A stretch of DNA of 64,000 nt from Desulfospira joergensenii DSM 10085 (GTDB taxonomy: Bacteria > Desulfobacterota > Desulfobacteria > Desulfobacterales > Desulfobacteraceae), in assembly GCF_000420085.1 (NCBI RefSeq), contig NZ_ATUG01000001.1, forward strand, positions 2,317,223-2,381,222, in the 5' to 3' direction. Positions 52,341 to 61,309 of this stretch are shown one piece after another. The notes below the pieces were generated by a model, which saw nothing but the letters and a program-made list of their open reading frames with translations, searched no databases and was not told where the DNA came from. The stretch's first letter is position 1; the number at the start of each line of letters is the position of its first letter. The position numbers were made by a program, and so were the translations under genes.

Positions 52341-53744
52341 ATGACAGCCGTCCTTGAAATAGAACCCAGGGAAAAAGAGAAAAAACGTGAGGCCGTCCGG
52401 GAGAGCCTGGCAGAGCAGGGAATTGAATTTATCCTGGCCCAGTTTGTGGATATCCATGGCGGCCCCAAGGTCAAACAGGTTCCTGTGGACTGTTTTGATG
52501 ATGTCGTGGATGACGGGGCAGGCTTTGCCGGAGGGGCTGTCTGGGGAATGGGGCTGGGACCGGAAAGCCACGATCTCATGGCCCGGACCGATCTCTCCAC
52601 CTATACCCGTCTGCCCTGGCAGCCCAATGTGGCCATGGCCTGCTGTGATCTTTTTGTGGATGATGAACCCTGGCCCTACTGCCCCCGGACCAATTTAAAA
52701 CGGATGCTCTCCATTTTTGCCGAAAAGGGGTTTGCCCTGAACGGCGGGTTCGAACCCGAGCACTTTCTGGTGGAAAAAGATGGGGACAAAATCAAGGTCT
52801 GGGATCCCAGCGGCATAGACACCCTTGCCAAACCCTGCTACGACTTCAAGGGCATGTGCCAGAGCATGGACTATCTCCAGGACATTACCCGGTACGGCAA
52901 TGAAATGGGATTCGGTATTTACCAGAGTGACCATGAGGACGCCAACGGCCAGTATGAAATCAACTTTGACTGGACCAATGGCCTGCATGCCTCAGACCGG
53001 CTCATCCACTTCAGGATGATGACCGGACAGGTGGCCCAGAAATACGGAGCCATTGCCACCTATGTGGCCAAACCCTTTGAAGACAAAACCGGTTCCGGGG
53101 CCCACCTCCACTTTCATATTGCCGATCTTCTGAGCGGCAACAACCTCTTTCCCCTGCAGGAGGGAGAGGAGGACTGGAAGGGCTTGGGCATCTCGAAAAC
53201 CGCCATCCACTATGTGGGGGGGCTCCTGAAACATATCCGGGCCATTACGGCTGTTGCATCTCCCCAGATCAACTGTTATCGCCGCATCCAGAGCGGCGAA
53301 TTCGTCTACTCCACGGATTCAGGTTATACCTGGACCCCCTCTTTTGCGTCATACGGAGACAACAACCGGACCCAGTTGTTCAGGAGCCCCGCCTCCAACC
53401 GCTTTGAAGATAGATCTCCCTCTTCCATGGTCAACCCCTATCTCCTTCTGGCCGTTCACATTGCCGCCGGCCTGGACGGGATTATCAATGAAATTGACCC
53501 GGGAGAGGCCATTACCGGCAAGAACATCTGGAACCTGTCCATTGAAGAAAGAAAAAACCTGGGCATGATCCTTCTCCCCCAGAACCTTTTGGAGGCGGTT
53601 GAGGCGCTGGAGGAGGATGAGGTGGTCAAATCCGGCCTGGGTCCCATTGCAGATGAGTTTATTAAACTGAAAAAAGCGGAATGGGGAACCTTCATGCGCC
53701 ATGTCACCCCCTGGGAGATCCAGCGAACCCTGACCCTGATTTAA
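52341..53744 (+). CDS. Type III (GlnT/GmaS-like) glutamine synthetase
   Basis: 467 residues. Catalytic-domain motifs are present: GFEPEHFLV, HEDANGQYEINF, the ATP-site region KPFEDKTGSGAHLHFH and the NRTQLFRSPASNR stretch. The N-terminal part (DIHGGPKVKQVPV ... DEPWPYCPRTNLKRML) is that of the GlnT / gamma-glutamylmethylamide synthetase group rather than GlnA. It makes glutamine or, in methylotrophs, gamma-glutamylmethylamide. No adenylylation-site Tyr of the GlnA type is evident. ATG 52341 behind GGAGG, with its own sigma-54 promoter. It follows the glutamate synthase-like pair, the same set seen in glxBCD-glnT and mgs-gmaS clusters. Confidence 0.9.
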   Translation: MTAVLEIEPREKEKKREAVRESLAEQGIEFILAQFVDIHGGPKVKQVPVDCFDDVVDDGAGFAGGAVWGMGLGPESHDLMARTDLSTYTRLPWQPNVAMACCDLFVDDEPWPYCPRTNLKRMLSIFAEKGFALNGGFEPEHFLVEKDGDKIKVWDPSGIDTLAKPCYDFKGMCQSMDYLQDITRYGNEMGFGIYQSDHEDANGQYEINFDWTNGLHASDRLIHFRMMTGQVAQKYGAIATYVAKPFEDKTGSGAHLHFHIADLLSGNNLFPLQEGEEDWKGLGISKTAIHYVGGLLKHIRAITAVASPQINCYRRIQSGEFVYSTDSGYTWTPSFASYGDNNRTQLFRSPASNRFEDRSPSSMVNPYLLLAVHIAAGLDGIINEIDPGEAITGKNIWNLSIEERKNLGMILLPQNLLEAVEALEEDEVVKSGLGPIADEFIKLKKAEWGTFMRHVTPWEIQRTLTLI

Positions 53745-53867
53745 AACCACGCCGGCCCATAAGCCGGTTTCCCTGGCCTGCCCGGATTTTTTCTGCCGAT
53801 CCGGCCGGCCAGGGAGTCGGCCCATATCCTGATATGTATGGGAAGATCCCGGCAGACAAAAAAACCC

Positions 53868-54338
53868 ATGGCTTTTCAGACAATTTATCTCCTGCTCGAA
53901 AACAGCGGACTGCCCTTCAGGCTCCACGACCATGTTCCCGTACGGACCTTTGAAGATGCCCAAACCAGGGTTCCCCATCTGACCCGGAACCTGATCAAGA
54001 CCATTGTTTTCAAAATCAAGGACAGCCACTGGATACTGGCGGGGGTGAACGCCCAGGACCGGATCGATTATAAACTTCTGGGCCGGGCCTTTGGTGTTAA
54101 CCGGAAGCAGATCCGGACCGTCCCGCCCGAACGGGTGGAGGCCGACCTGGGGTTTGAAATCGGCGGAACAGGACCTTTTCCGGTCAATGACGACGTCCGG
54201 GTGGTCCTGGATGAAAGCCTCATGGAGCTTGACACGATTTTCTGCGGATCCGGAAAGAACACCCTAACCGTTGAAATGGCCGTGACCGATCTTGCCTGCC
54301 TGGTAAAACCGATAATCAGTCCCATCAGAAAAGCCTGA
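53868..54338 (+). CDS. YbaK/ProX-type aminoacyl-tRNA deacylase
   Basis: 156 residues from ATG 53868, which gives the usual start MAFQTIYLLLENSGLPF; an ATG ten codons upstream is possible and neither has a clear ribosome-binding site. Family marks include RTFEDAQTRV, LIKTIVFKI, and the invariant Lys/Gly region of the active site (GVNRKQIRTVPPERV, GGTGPFPVNDDV). Such enzymes clear mis-charged tRNAs such as Cys-tRNAPro. It is not part of nitrogen assimilation in any obvious way. Converges on the binding-protein gene with 2 bp between stops. Confidence 0.88.
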   Translation: MAFQTIYLLLENSGLPFRLHDHVPVRTFEDAQTRVPHLTRNLIKTIVFKIKDSHWILAGVNAQDRIDYKLLGRAFGVNRKQIRTVPPERVEADLGFEIGGTGPFPVNDDVRVVLDESLMELDTIFCGSGKNTLTVEMAVTDLACLVKPIISPIRKA

Positions 54339-54340
54339 CC

Positions 54341-55117
54341 CTATTCCACCCACCTGGCCTTGATCCGGTCCAGCACCCCTTCCCGGCGCATGGCCCGGAT
54401 GGTTTTATCGAATTCGGGCATCAGTTCCAGGAATCCGGAATCCTTCCGGATGAGCAGGTGGAAATCAATCGGTTGGATTGGGACATCAAAGGCAACAATA
54501 CGATCAAATCTCAATTCCCGATTCGCTCCACGGGCTTTGATATTTTTAATTGCATCCTTTACCAGGTTCTCATCCTGGATAAAAACATCCCCCCGGTATG
54601 CGGCGATCATCTTACAGACCGTTGAAAGGGAGGGTGCCCAGAGAATCCCGAATTGTGCCAGGTTCTTTTCTGCCCAGCCGTCACCGATATAATCAATAAT
54701 TCTAAGCCCTTCCAGATCCGTCAGGGAATGAATAGATCTTATCCGGGCAATATTGGGATTGTCTTCCTGGGTAAAGATCTTGGTTTTCATGGTAAACAAG
54801 ACCTCTTGGCTGGGCACCAGGAATTGAAGCCGTTTGGGGGTTGGGGTGGTAATCAGGGCGTCTGCCTGGCCTTTTTCCACAATCATCTGCGCCCGTTTCC
54901 AGGGATGGACTTCATACCGGAAAGGCTTGTTCATCCGCTTGAATGCGGTCTTAACAGTATCGTATAAAATCCCCATGGGCAGCCCTCTCGCATCCGCAGA
55001 GATATAAGGCGCAGCATCCATGTCATCGGCAATGAAAAATAGATCTCCGGCAAAGGAGAGGCTCACCGGAAGAAAGAAGAAAACCAGGGCCAGGAATCCG
55101 ATGGCGCGGCTTTTCAA
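54341..55117 (-). CDS. Family 3-type periplasmic solute-binding protein
   Basis: 258 residues, starting with TTG at 55117 behind GGAGGG. Signal peptide AIGFLALVFFFLPVSLS with cleavage near SFAG. The mature protein follows the SBP_bac_3 pattern: DMDAAPYISADARGLPMGIL, VHPWKRAQMIVEKGQADALI, then a hinge and ESIHSLTDLEGLRIIDYIGDG-type region. No permease or ATPase gene is adjacent, so it may serve an unlinked transporter or a sensor. Members of this group often bind amino acids; the ligand here is unknown. Lies between a YbaK gene and an XRE-cupin regulator. Confidence 0.82.
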   Translation of the reverse strand: MKSRAIGFLALVFFFLPVSLSFAGDLFFIADDMDAAPYISADARGLPMGILYDTVKTAFKRMNKPFRYEVHPWKRAQMIVEKGQADALITTPTPKRLQFLVPSQEVLFTMKTKIFTQEDNPNIARIRSIHSLTDLEGLRIIDYIGDGWAEKNLAQFGILWAPSLSTVCKMIAAYRGDVFIQDENLVKDAIKNIKARGANRELRFDRIVAFDVPIQPIDFHLLIRKDSGFLELMPEFDKTIRAMRREGVLDRIKARWVE

Positions 55118-55308
55118 ATCAAACCCTCCTTTCCAATCTAATTTTTGCTTTTATCAATGTCTGCCCAACCAAGCTTATTGTGCTTCCATATCACGGTGAC
55201 CGGAGCATGGCAAGAACCCCATAAAGCCGATTCCATGGCGGACAGGACCGGAAAAAAGACATGGCCGGAGCATAGGAAAACGAATCTGTTCCCTGTGAAA
55301 GACCGGGA

Positions 55309-55911
55309 TTATCCTTCCTTGGATGTCCGGTGGGAAATCATGATGGAAAGGAACTTAATGGGAAGGTCGATCAGCTCTTCAGGGCCGTGGGTGGCATCGG
55401 CATCAAAAAGCAGGGAGTCTCCCGGGCTCAGGGAATAGGATTTATCCCCATGGGTGTAAACCATTTCTCCTTCCAGCATATAAATATACTCCATGCCCGG
55501 ATGCTGAAACAGGGGAAAAACCTCGGACTCCTCATTCAGGGTGATTAAATAGGGTTCCACGGAAATGCTCTTTCCCAGGCTATGTCCCAGGAGCCGGTAC
55601 TGGTGTCCGGTGCGGGTTCCCCTCCGGTCTATGACCAGGCCTTGTCCTGCCTTGACGAAACTGGCATCCCGCTCTTCTTCGAATTTCCTGAAAAAAGCCG
55701 TGATGGGAATGTTCAAGGCTTTGGAAAGAGACTGCAGGGTGGCCAGGGAGGGAGAGGTGTTACCGTTTTCTATCTTGGATAACATGCCCGTGGACAGGCT
55801 GGCCTGGTGGGCCAGTTCTGCAATGGTTAACCCTATTTTTTTTCTGCAGGACCGGATTTCCCGTCCGATCGACCTCTCCACAGTATGGTCTGAACTGCTC
55901 TGCACTCCCAT
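55309..55911 (-). CDS. XRE-family regulator with cupin domain
   Basis: 200 residues. HTH at ~20-75 (LTIAELAHQASLSTGMLSKI, NTSPSLATLQSLSKALNI), then a cupin barrel (MEYIYMLEGEMVYTHGDKSY, LSPGDSLLFDADATHGPEEL). ATG 55911 with AGGA close by. XRE-cupin regulators of this shape are often found beside glnT/glx and other amine or nitrogen genes, which fits the cluster just upstream in the window. The cupin presumably binds a small metabolite. The TACA/TGTA dyads at 52096-52148 are possible targets; this is inference. Confidence 0.92.
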   Translation of the reverse strand: MGVQSSSDHTVERSIGREIRSCRKKIGLTIAELAHQASLSTGMLSKIENGNTSPSLATLQSLSKALNIPITAFFRKFEEERDASFVKAGQGLVIDRRGTRTGHQYRLLGHSLGKSISVEPYLITLNEESEVFPLFQHPGMEYIYMLEGEMVYTHGDKSYSLSPGDSLLFDADATHGPEELIDLPIKFLSIMISHRTSKEG

Positions 55912-56123
55912 ATTTTCCTGCCCGTCAAAGATTTAATTTAGTCCCCGGAAAAAAAGGTGCCCCTGGGGAAAGGAGGCTTTATCCATCCTTATCATGGAAG
56001 CCCGGTCTTGGCAATACAGGGAGGCTTGAATTTCCCGGCCGTATATGATCCGGAATGGTAAGATGGAACCGGTGATCACAAAAAAGCTGAAAACCGCCGC
56101 GAATCCCCTTCTTTTTTCAAGGC

Positions 56124-57239
56124 CTAGCCCTCTTCAGCGACCACCCGGTTCCGTCCCCTGTTTTTGGCCCGGTACATCCGCTCATCTGCCTTGGAAATCA
56201 TGCTTTCCTTTTTATCCGAGGGTTTAGGAATCCCCACGACTACTCCCAGGCTGACCGTGGTTTGAATCTGTTCGGATTCATACTCAAGGATGGTTTTTTC
56301 CATTTCTTTTCTCAGGTTCTCGGCCAGATCCAAAACCGTTTCAGTGGATACATCTGAAATCAGGACCACAAACTCCTCGCCCCCGTAACGGACAAGGACA
56401 TCTGTTCTGCGCTTAAAAACCTTCTTAAGGATCCTGGCCGTGAGTTTTAAATATTCGTCTCCTGCCATATGGCCGAAACGATCATTTACCTGCTTGAATT
56501 TATCGATATCGCAGAGAAGCACGGCGATCCGGGTCTGATTTCTGACCGCCTGCCTCCACTCAATTTCAAATGCCGTTTCAAAATACCTTCGGTTATAGAG
56601 CCCGGTCAGACCGTCCATGTGGCTGATCTTTTCAAGCTCCCTGGTTTTCTGCTCCAGAAGAGATTCAATTTCCAGGGCCTTCCAATATTCCCCGTTAATC
56701 CGGGCGGCCAGAAAAACCAGATAGGAACAAAAGACCATGCACAGCCCGGCAAGGGGCAGATAAACGCCCTTGACGGCCATGAAAAGGGTCCCGGGCAGCA
56801 GAATAAAAGCGTTAAAGGAGATTGACAGCCAAAGTAACGGGGCATATGCCACCACTCCGCCGGAGCAGATCCCGATGGTGCAGATGAGCATGAGAAGCTG
56901 GGTATTTTGCTCTCCTTCCTGACCCAGCAGTCTTGCAAACCCCAGACCCCAGATCAAGGAGTTTAAAACAATGCTGCCCGCAAAGATTATAAAGTCAAGC
57001 CGTTTGAACCGGGGCGGGACATGGTCGCTGACCAGATAATGAACAAGCCTGAACAGGCAGATCAAGATGACGATACCCAGAAACAGCCTGGAAAAAGACG
57101 GGTCCCTGAAATAGTATCCATCGGGAAAAATCACGCCCACCAATGCAACGAGATAGTAAATCATCCCCAGGTAGGACCGCTTTTTCAGATCCAGTATCAC
57201 CCTTGAATTCAGGGCTGGCCGCTTTTGCCTAATCTCCAT
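56124..57239 (-). CDS. Membrane diguanylate cyclase
   Basis: 371 residues. ATG 57239 is chosen because AAGGAG sits 5 bases upstream; an earlier start at 57266 is less suitable. The N-terminal ~200 residues have about six membrane helices in pairs (YYLVALVGVIFPDGYY, LFLGIVILICLFRLVHYLV, LVFLAARI). A GGDEF domain follows: DGLTGLYNRRYFE, DIDKFKQVNDRFGH and the signature GGEEF in VRYGGEEFVVL. The inhibitory I-site RxxD (RRTD) lies five residues before it, so product feedback is expected. It makes cyclic di-GMP, which often governs the switch between swimming and attachment. Signal unknown. Confidence 0.95.
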   Translation of the reverse strand: MEIRQKRPALNSRVILDLKKRSYLGMIYYLVALVGVIFPDGYYFRDPSFSRLFLGIVILICLFRLVHYLVSDHVPPRFKRLDFIIFAGSIVLNSLIWGLGFARLLGQEGEQNTQLLMLICTIGICSGGVVAYAPLLWLSISFNAFILLPGTLFMAVKGVYLPLAGLCMVFCSYLVFLAARINGEYWKALEIESLLEQKTRELEKISHMDGLTGLYNRRYFETAFEIEWRQAVRNQTRIAVLLCDIDKFKQVNDRFGHMAGDEYLKLTARILKKVFKRRTDVLVRYGGEEFVVLISDVSTETVLDLAENLRKEMEKTILEYESEQIQTTVSLGVVVGIPKPSDKKESMISKADERMYRAKNRGRNRVVAEEG

Positions 57240-57608
57240 TTCTGCTCCTTGGAACCGCTCGAACATCAGCCGGTGCTGTCAAAACCATAGCAGAAACCAG
57301 GGAAACTTGTAAGTCGTAATTTTAGGGACCATCCGCCTGTGTCCATTTCAAAACAGAGTCCCGGAATCGCCAAACAGGAAAAAGCTGTGAAAATCCCTGC
57401 AAGATCTTGAACTCTGTTTCCTTTGGCTCCGGGATATCTATGAGTTCAATAGAGAAGCCATCATCAGGAAGAGGATTCTTTTGGCCCGACAGTGGGAAGA
57501 ATTTTCCGTCCGGCCATGCAGCACCAGGGTTTATACTAGAAAAAAATAAACCTGGGTTTTGGAAAAAATATAAACAAAATGGATAATAACCCTAAAAAGG
57601 AGGTGTAA
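57240..57608. other. Upstream region of the small orphan gene
   Basis: About 370 bases between the diguanylate cyclase start and the 50-codon gene. It must hold both promoters. AT-rich at 57530-57600. No gene, hairpin or sigma-54 match stands out. Confidence 0.4.
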
Positions 57609-57761
57609 ATGAATATCCAAGGAATTGGACAAGCGTTTACCGCCTACCAGTCAACGGGGGTTCAGAGAAGTTCTGAATCTTCCGGCTTTGATGTGGAATC
57701 CATTATCGCCGAGGAGGACAGTAACCCGGACGGTTATCTGAGACTCAATCAACGGAGATGA
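57609..57761 (+). CDS. 50-residue orphan protein, EF-hand-like loop
   Basis: ATG 57609 has AAAAGGAGGTG at ideal spacing, and a terminator hairpin follows 86 bp after the stop, so this looks a real expressed gene. The product begins MNIQGIGQAFTAYQSTGVQ and ends with DSNPDGYLRLNQRR. The segment DSNPDGYLRLNQ resembles a calcium-binding EF-hand loop (D-x-N-x-D-G-x-L) but has Gln where the last ligand should be Glu. No signal peptide. I recognise no family. Confidence 0.55.
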   Translation: MNIQGIGQAFTAYQSTGVQRSSESSGFDVESIIAEEDSNPDGYLRLNQRR

Positions 57762-57846
57762 GCTCCTCCCAAGAGTAGAGCACCTTGAATGATAATGATT
57801 TTCCGGGCCTGGTTGTATAGACTTTTTTTATATCACCCACCCGAAA

Positions 57847-57875
57847 GGGGCGGTTGAGATAACCGCCCCTTTTTT
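57847..57875 (+). terminator. Intrinsic terminator after the small gene
   Basis: GGGGCGGTT / AACCGCCCC with a five-base loop, followed by TTTTTT. Classic intrinsic terminator of the 57609 transcript. Confidence 0.9.
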
Positions 57876-58013
57876 AAAAGCCGGGCCTTTCTGATGTTTC
57901 CACCATCCGGGTTTCCCCCACTGCTGCAAACGTCAGAAAGGTTTCAGCTCCGAGGTGCTCAGGGCTGAAGCTGTAGTTGTCTACCGCAAAGCCCTGATTA
58001 TGCAAGGTTGGGT

Positions 58014-59642
58014 TTATTCGGCCATAAACGGGTATTGATAATCCATGGGCGGAACAAAGCTTTCCTTAATGGTCCGGGGAGAGGTCCACCGGATCAGGTT
58101 GAGCAGACTGCCGGCCTTGTCGTTTGTCCCGCTTTTCCGGGCTCCCCCAAAGGGCTGCTGCCCCACCACGGCCCCGGTGGGTTTGTCATTGATATAGAAG
58201 TTGCCCGCAGTATGGGTCAGCCTCTCCATCATATGATTGACAGCCGCGCGGTCCCGGGCAAAGATGGCACCGGTCAGGGCGTATATGCTGGTCCGGTCCA
58301 GGATGTCCAGGGTCTGATCCAGGTCCTGGTCCTCATAAATATAAAGGGTCAGGACCGGTCCGAAAATCTCATTCTCCATGGATTCATAGTGCGGGTCTTT
58401 GGCCAGGATGACGGTGGGTTCAATGAAATACCCCTTTGACTTGTCCCGCTTGCCTCCCAGGATCACCTCAGCCTGGTCGGAAGACTCTGCCCTTGAAATA
58501 TACCCGTCAATGGAGTCAAAGGCCTTTTCATCGATCACGGCGTTGACGAAATTGCCGAATTCCTGAACGCTGCCGGTTTTTATGGTTTTGACCTGGTTTT
58601 CCAGTTTTTTCAAGAACTCCCCGGACATGGACCGGGGCAGGTAGAGCCTGGAGCAGGCCGAGCATTTCTGGCCCTGGTATTCAAAGGCCCCCCGGATCGC
58701 GGCCGTAACCGCCGGGTCCGGTTCTCCCGAGGGATGAATGAAAATATAATCCTTGCCCCCGGTTTCCCCCACGATCCTGGGATAGGACCGGTACTTGTCA
58801 ATATTTTCCCCGGTTTTCCGCCAAAGGGTCTGGAACACCCCGGTGGAACCGGTGAAATGAATCCCGGCCAGGTCTTCATGGGAGAGGATAATCTTTCCGG
58901 TCCTTGACCCCTGACCCGGGATAAAGTTGATCACTCCGTCGGGGAGTCCTGCCTCCTTTAGGATCTCCATGATGTAAAATCCGGACAAGACTGCCGTGGA
59001 TGCCGGTTTCCACACCACGGTATTCCCCATCATGGCCGGGGCCGTGCACAGGTTTCCGGCAATGGCCGTAAAGTTGAAAGGGGTCAGGGCAAAGACGAAA
59101 CCTTCCAGGGGCCGGTACTCGGTCCGGTTCCAGATCCCCTTTTCAGAACGGGGCTGACCCTGGTAGATCTCTTCCATGAACTTCACGTTAAACCTCAAAA
59201 AATCAACCAGTTCGCAGGTAGCGTCAATTTCCGCCTGAAAGGCATTCTTGGACTGGCCCAGCATGGTGGCCCCATTCAGCAGGTGGGTATACTTCTGGGA
59301 AATCAGGTCTGCCGCCTTGAGAAAGATGGCTGCCCGCTCCTGCCACGGCATGGCCTCCCAGGCCGGTTTGGCTTTCAAAGCCGCTTCTATGGCCTGGAGA
59401 ATTTCAGCATCCCCGGCCTTGCTGAATCTGGCCAGAACATGATTGTGGTCATGGGGACAGACCGCTGTCCCAATGTCGCCGGTATGGACGGCCCGGCCGT
59501 TGATGACCAGGGGAATCTTAATTTCCTCATTCATCTGCCTTTGAAGTTCAGCCTCCAGGGCCGGCCTTTCCGGACTGCCCGGCCCGAACATCTTTATTGG
59601 CTCGTTATAGGCTTCAGGCAGCCTTAATATGCTATTGTTCAT
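58014..59642 (-). CDS. L-glutamate gamma-semialdehyde (P5C) dehydrogenase
   Basis: 542 residues, the length of the ALDH4 / P5C dehydrogenase type. Motifs include the cofactor Glu loop VGETGGKDYIFIHP, catalytic Cys in YQGQKCSACSRLYLP and the C-terminal FGGARKSGTNDKAGS. It oxidises glutamate semialdehyde to glutamate in proline and ornithine breakdown. There is no proline dehydrogenase gene in the window. ATG 59642 with GGAG upstream. It sits six bases after the aminoadipate-semialdehyde dehydrogenase gene on the same strand, so the pair forms an operon, read away from a LysR gene. Confidence 0.93.
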   Translation of the reverse strand: MNNSILRLPEAYNEPIKMFGPGSPERPALEAELQRQMNEEIKIPLVINGRAVHTGDIGTAVCPHDHNHVLARFSKAGDAEILQAIEAALKAKPAWEAMPWQERAAIFLKAADLISQKYTHLLNGATMLGQSKNAFQAEIDATCELVDFLRFNVKFMEEIYQGQPRSEKGIWNRTEYRPLEGFVFALTPFNFTAIAGNLCTAPAMMGNTVVWKPASTAVLSGFYIMEILKEAGLPDGVINFIPGQGSRTGKIILSHEDLAGIHFTGSTGVFQTLWRKTGENIDKYRSYPRIVGETGGKDYIFIHPSGEPDPAVTAAIRGAFEYQGQKCSACSRLYLPRSMSGEFLKKLENQVKTIKTGSVQEFGNFVNAVIDEKAFDSIDGYISRAESSDQAEVILGGKRDKSKGYFIEPTVILAKDPHYESMENEIFGPVLTLYIYEDQDLDQTLDILDRTSIYALTGAIFARDRAAVNHMMERLTHTAGNFYINDKPTGAVVGQQPFGGARKSGTNDKAGSLLNLIRWTSPRTIKESFVPPMDYQYPFMAE

Positions 59643-59648
59643 AATTTA

Positions 59649-61196
59649 TTATTCTCCGCTGATATTAAACTCTATTCCCTGGGCCAGGGGAAGATCCCTG
59701 CCCCAGTTGATGGTATTGGTCTGACGCCTCATATAGATCTTCCAGGCGTCCGACCCGGATTCCCGGCCTCCGCCGGTCTCTTTTTCGCCGCCGAATGCTC
59801 CCCCGATCTCCGCCCCGGAGGTACCGATATTCACGTTGGCAATACCGCAGTCCGATCCCATATGGGACAAAAAGGTTTCCTGATAATGGACCGAAGAGGT
59901 AAACACGGCGCTGGACAGACCCTGGGGCACGTTATTGTGGAACGCAAGGGCCTGGTCATAGGTATCGTATTCAATGATATAGAGGATGGGGGCAAAGGTC
60001 TCCTCCTGGACAACGGGATATTGATTTTCAGCCTCCACAATGGCGGGCTTTACATAGAACCCGTCTTCAAGGCCCTCCAGAGTCAGGGTGCCGCCTCCGT
60101 AAAGGATTTTACCTCCCTGTTCCTGAACCGCAGCCAGGGCGTTTTCCATGTCGGACACGGCCCGGCCGTCAATGAGGGGTCCCATGAGGGTGGACTCGTC
60201 CAGGGGATTGCCGATCTTAACCTGTTTATAGGCATTGACCAGGGCATTTACAAATTTTTCTTTCACGGAAGAGTGGACAATGATCCGACGTGTGGAGGTG
60301 CACCGCTGGCCCGCCGTTCCCACGGCCCCGAACAGGGTGGCCCGGATGGCCATGTCCATGTCGGCGTCTTCGGTGACGATGATGGCGTTGTTGCCCCCCA
60401 GTTCCAGCAGGGTCCGGCCCAGGCGGCCTCCCACAACCTCTCCCACATGTTTTCCCATGGCCGTGGATCCCGTGGCTGAAATCAGAGGAATGCGTTTATC
60501 GTGGAGCATGGGCTCCCCCACATCTTCCCGTGACCCGATGACCAGGTTAAAAATCCCTTCAATCCCGTATTTGTCCACCACAGGTGCAATGATATTCTGA
60601 ATGGCAACGGCCGTTAGCGGAGTTTTGGAACTGGGCTTAAACAATACGGCATCCCCGCATACCCCTGCAACCAATGCATTCCAGGACCAGACCGCCACAG
60701 GAAAGTTAAAGGCCGTGATCACCCCCACGATCCCCAGGGGATGCCATTGCTCGTACATCCGGTGCATGGGGCGCTCACTGTGCATGGTCAGTCCGTAAAG
60801 CTGACGGGAAAGTCCCACGGCAAAATCGGCAATGTCGATCATCTCCTGGACCTCGCCCAGCCCTTCCGCCTTTATTTTTCCCGCCTCCATGGCGACCAGG
60901 GTGCCCAGGGCCTCTTTTTTCTCCCTGAGAACGTCGGCAATCTCCCGTATGATCTCTCCCCGTTTGGGGGCCGGCATCATGCGAAAGGAGGCAAAGGCGG
61001 CTGTGGCCTTTTCCATGACCGAGTCATAGGCCCGCCGGTCCGCCATGATCACCCTGGCAATGGGCTGCCCGTCTATGGGGGAGGTGCTCACAAGCTCTTT
61101 GCCCTTGGTTTGGATCCATCCATTTGAACCGCCGGTGGTGGCGCCGAAGTTAACATCCTGAATGCCTAAAGAATCTAATACCTTGCTTTTTTCCAT
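59649..61196 (-). CDS. Alpha-aminoadipate semialdehyde dehydrogenase (ALDH7/AmaB-like)
   Basis: 515 residues, typical of the ALDH7 group. Cofactor and catalytic motifs: LLELGGNNAIIV with the general-base Glu, GTAGQRCTSTRRIIVHSS with catalytic Cys, and the C-terminal GGEKETGGGRESGSDAWKIY. It oxidises 2-aminoadipate 6-semialdehyde, a late step of lysine breakdown; pipecolate- and aldehyde-detoxifying roles are also known for the group. ATG 61196 behind AAAGAGGTG. The neighbouring P5C dehydrogenase handles the one-carbon-shorter homologue, and the divergent LysR gene is the likely regulator. Confidence 0.93.
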   Translation of the reverse strand: MEKSKVLDSLGIQDVNFGATTGGSNGWIQTKGKELVSTSPIDGQPIARVIMADRRAYDSVMEKATAAFASFRMMPAPKRGEIIREIADVLREKKEALGTLVAMEAGKIKAEGLGEVQEMIDIADFAVGLSRQLYGLTMHSERPMHRMYEQWHPLGIVGVITAFNFPVAVWSWNALVAGVCGDAVLFKPSSKTPLTAVAIQNIIAPVVDKYGIEGIFNLVIGSREDVGEPMLHDKRIPLISATGSTAMGKHVGEVVGGRLGRTLLELGGNNAIIVTEDADMDMAIRATLFGAVGTAGQRCTSTRRIIVHSSVKEKFVNALVNAYKQVKIGNPLDESTLMGPLIDGRAVSDMENALAAVQEQGGKILYGGGTLTLEGLEDGFYVKPAIVEAENQYPVVQEETFAPILYIIEYDTYDQALAFHNNVPQGLSSAVFTSSVHYQETFLSHMGSDCGIANVNIGTSGAEIGGAFGGEKETGGGRESGSDAWKIYMRRQTNTINWGRDLPLAQGIEFNISGE

Positions 61197-61267
61197 GAAA
61201 TCACCTCTTTTATAAAATTATAAAATACTTTTTCCTTGTAATATACCCCCTGGTTGAGTAAAGTAAA

Positions 61268-61295
61268 ATTCATAATTTTTATGATTATCATGAAT
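61268..61295. promoter_or_regulatory. LysR-type dyad in divergent promoter
   Basis: ATTCAT - 16 bases - ATGAAT in the 113-bp gap between the ALDH7-like gene (minus) and the LysR gene (plus), with an AT-rich centre. Size and place suit LysR-type binding and coregulation of both genes. Confidence 0.5.
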
Positions 61296-61309
61296 TGCTT
61301 TCATACTTT

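Noticed and set aside
57874..58007. Short minus-strand frame downstream of the P5C dehydrogenase
   Set aside because: About 43 codons from a TTG with no ribosome-binding site, overlapping the neighbouring terminator region; no family match.
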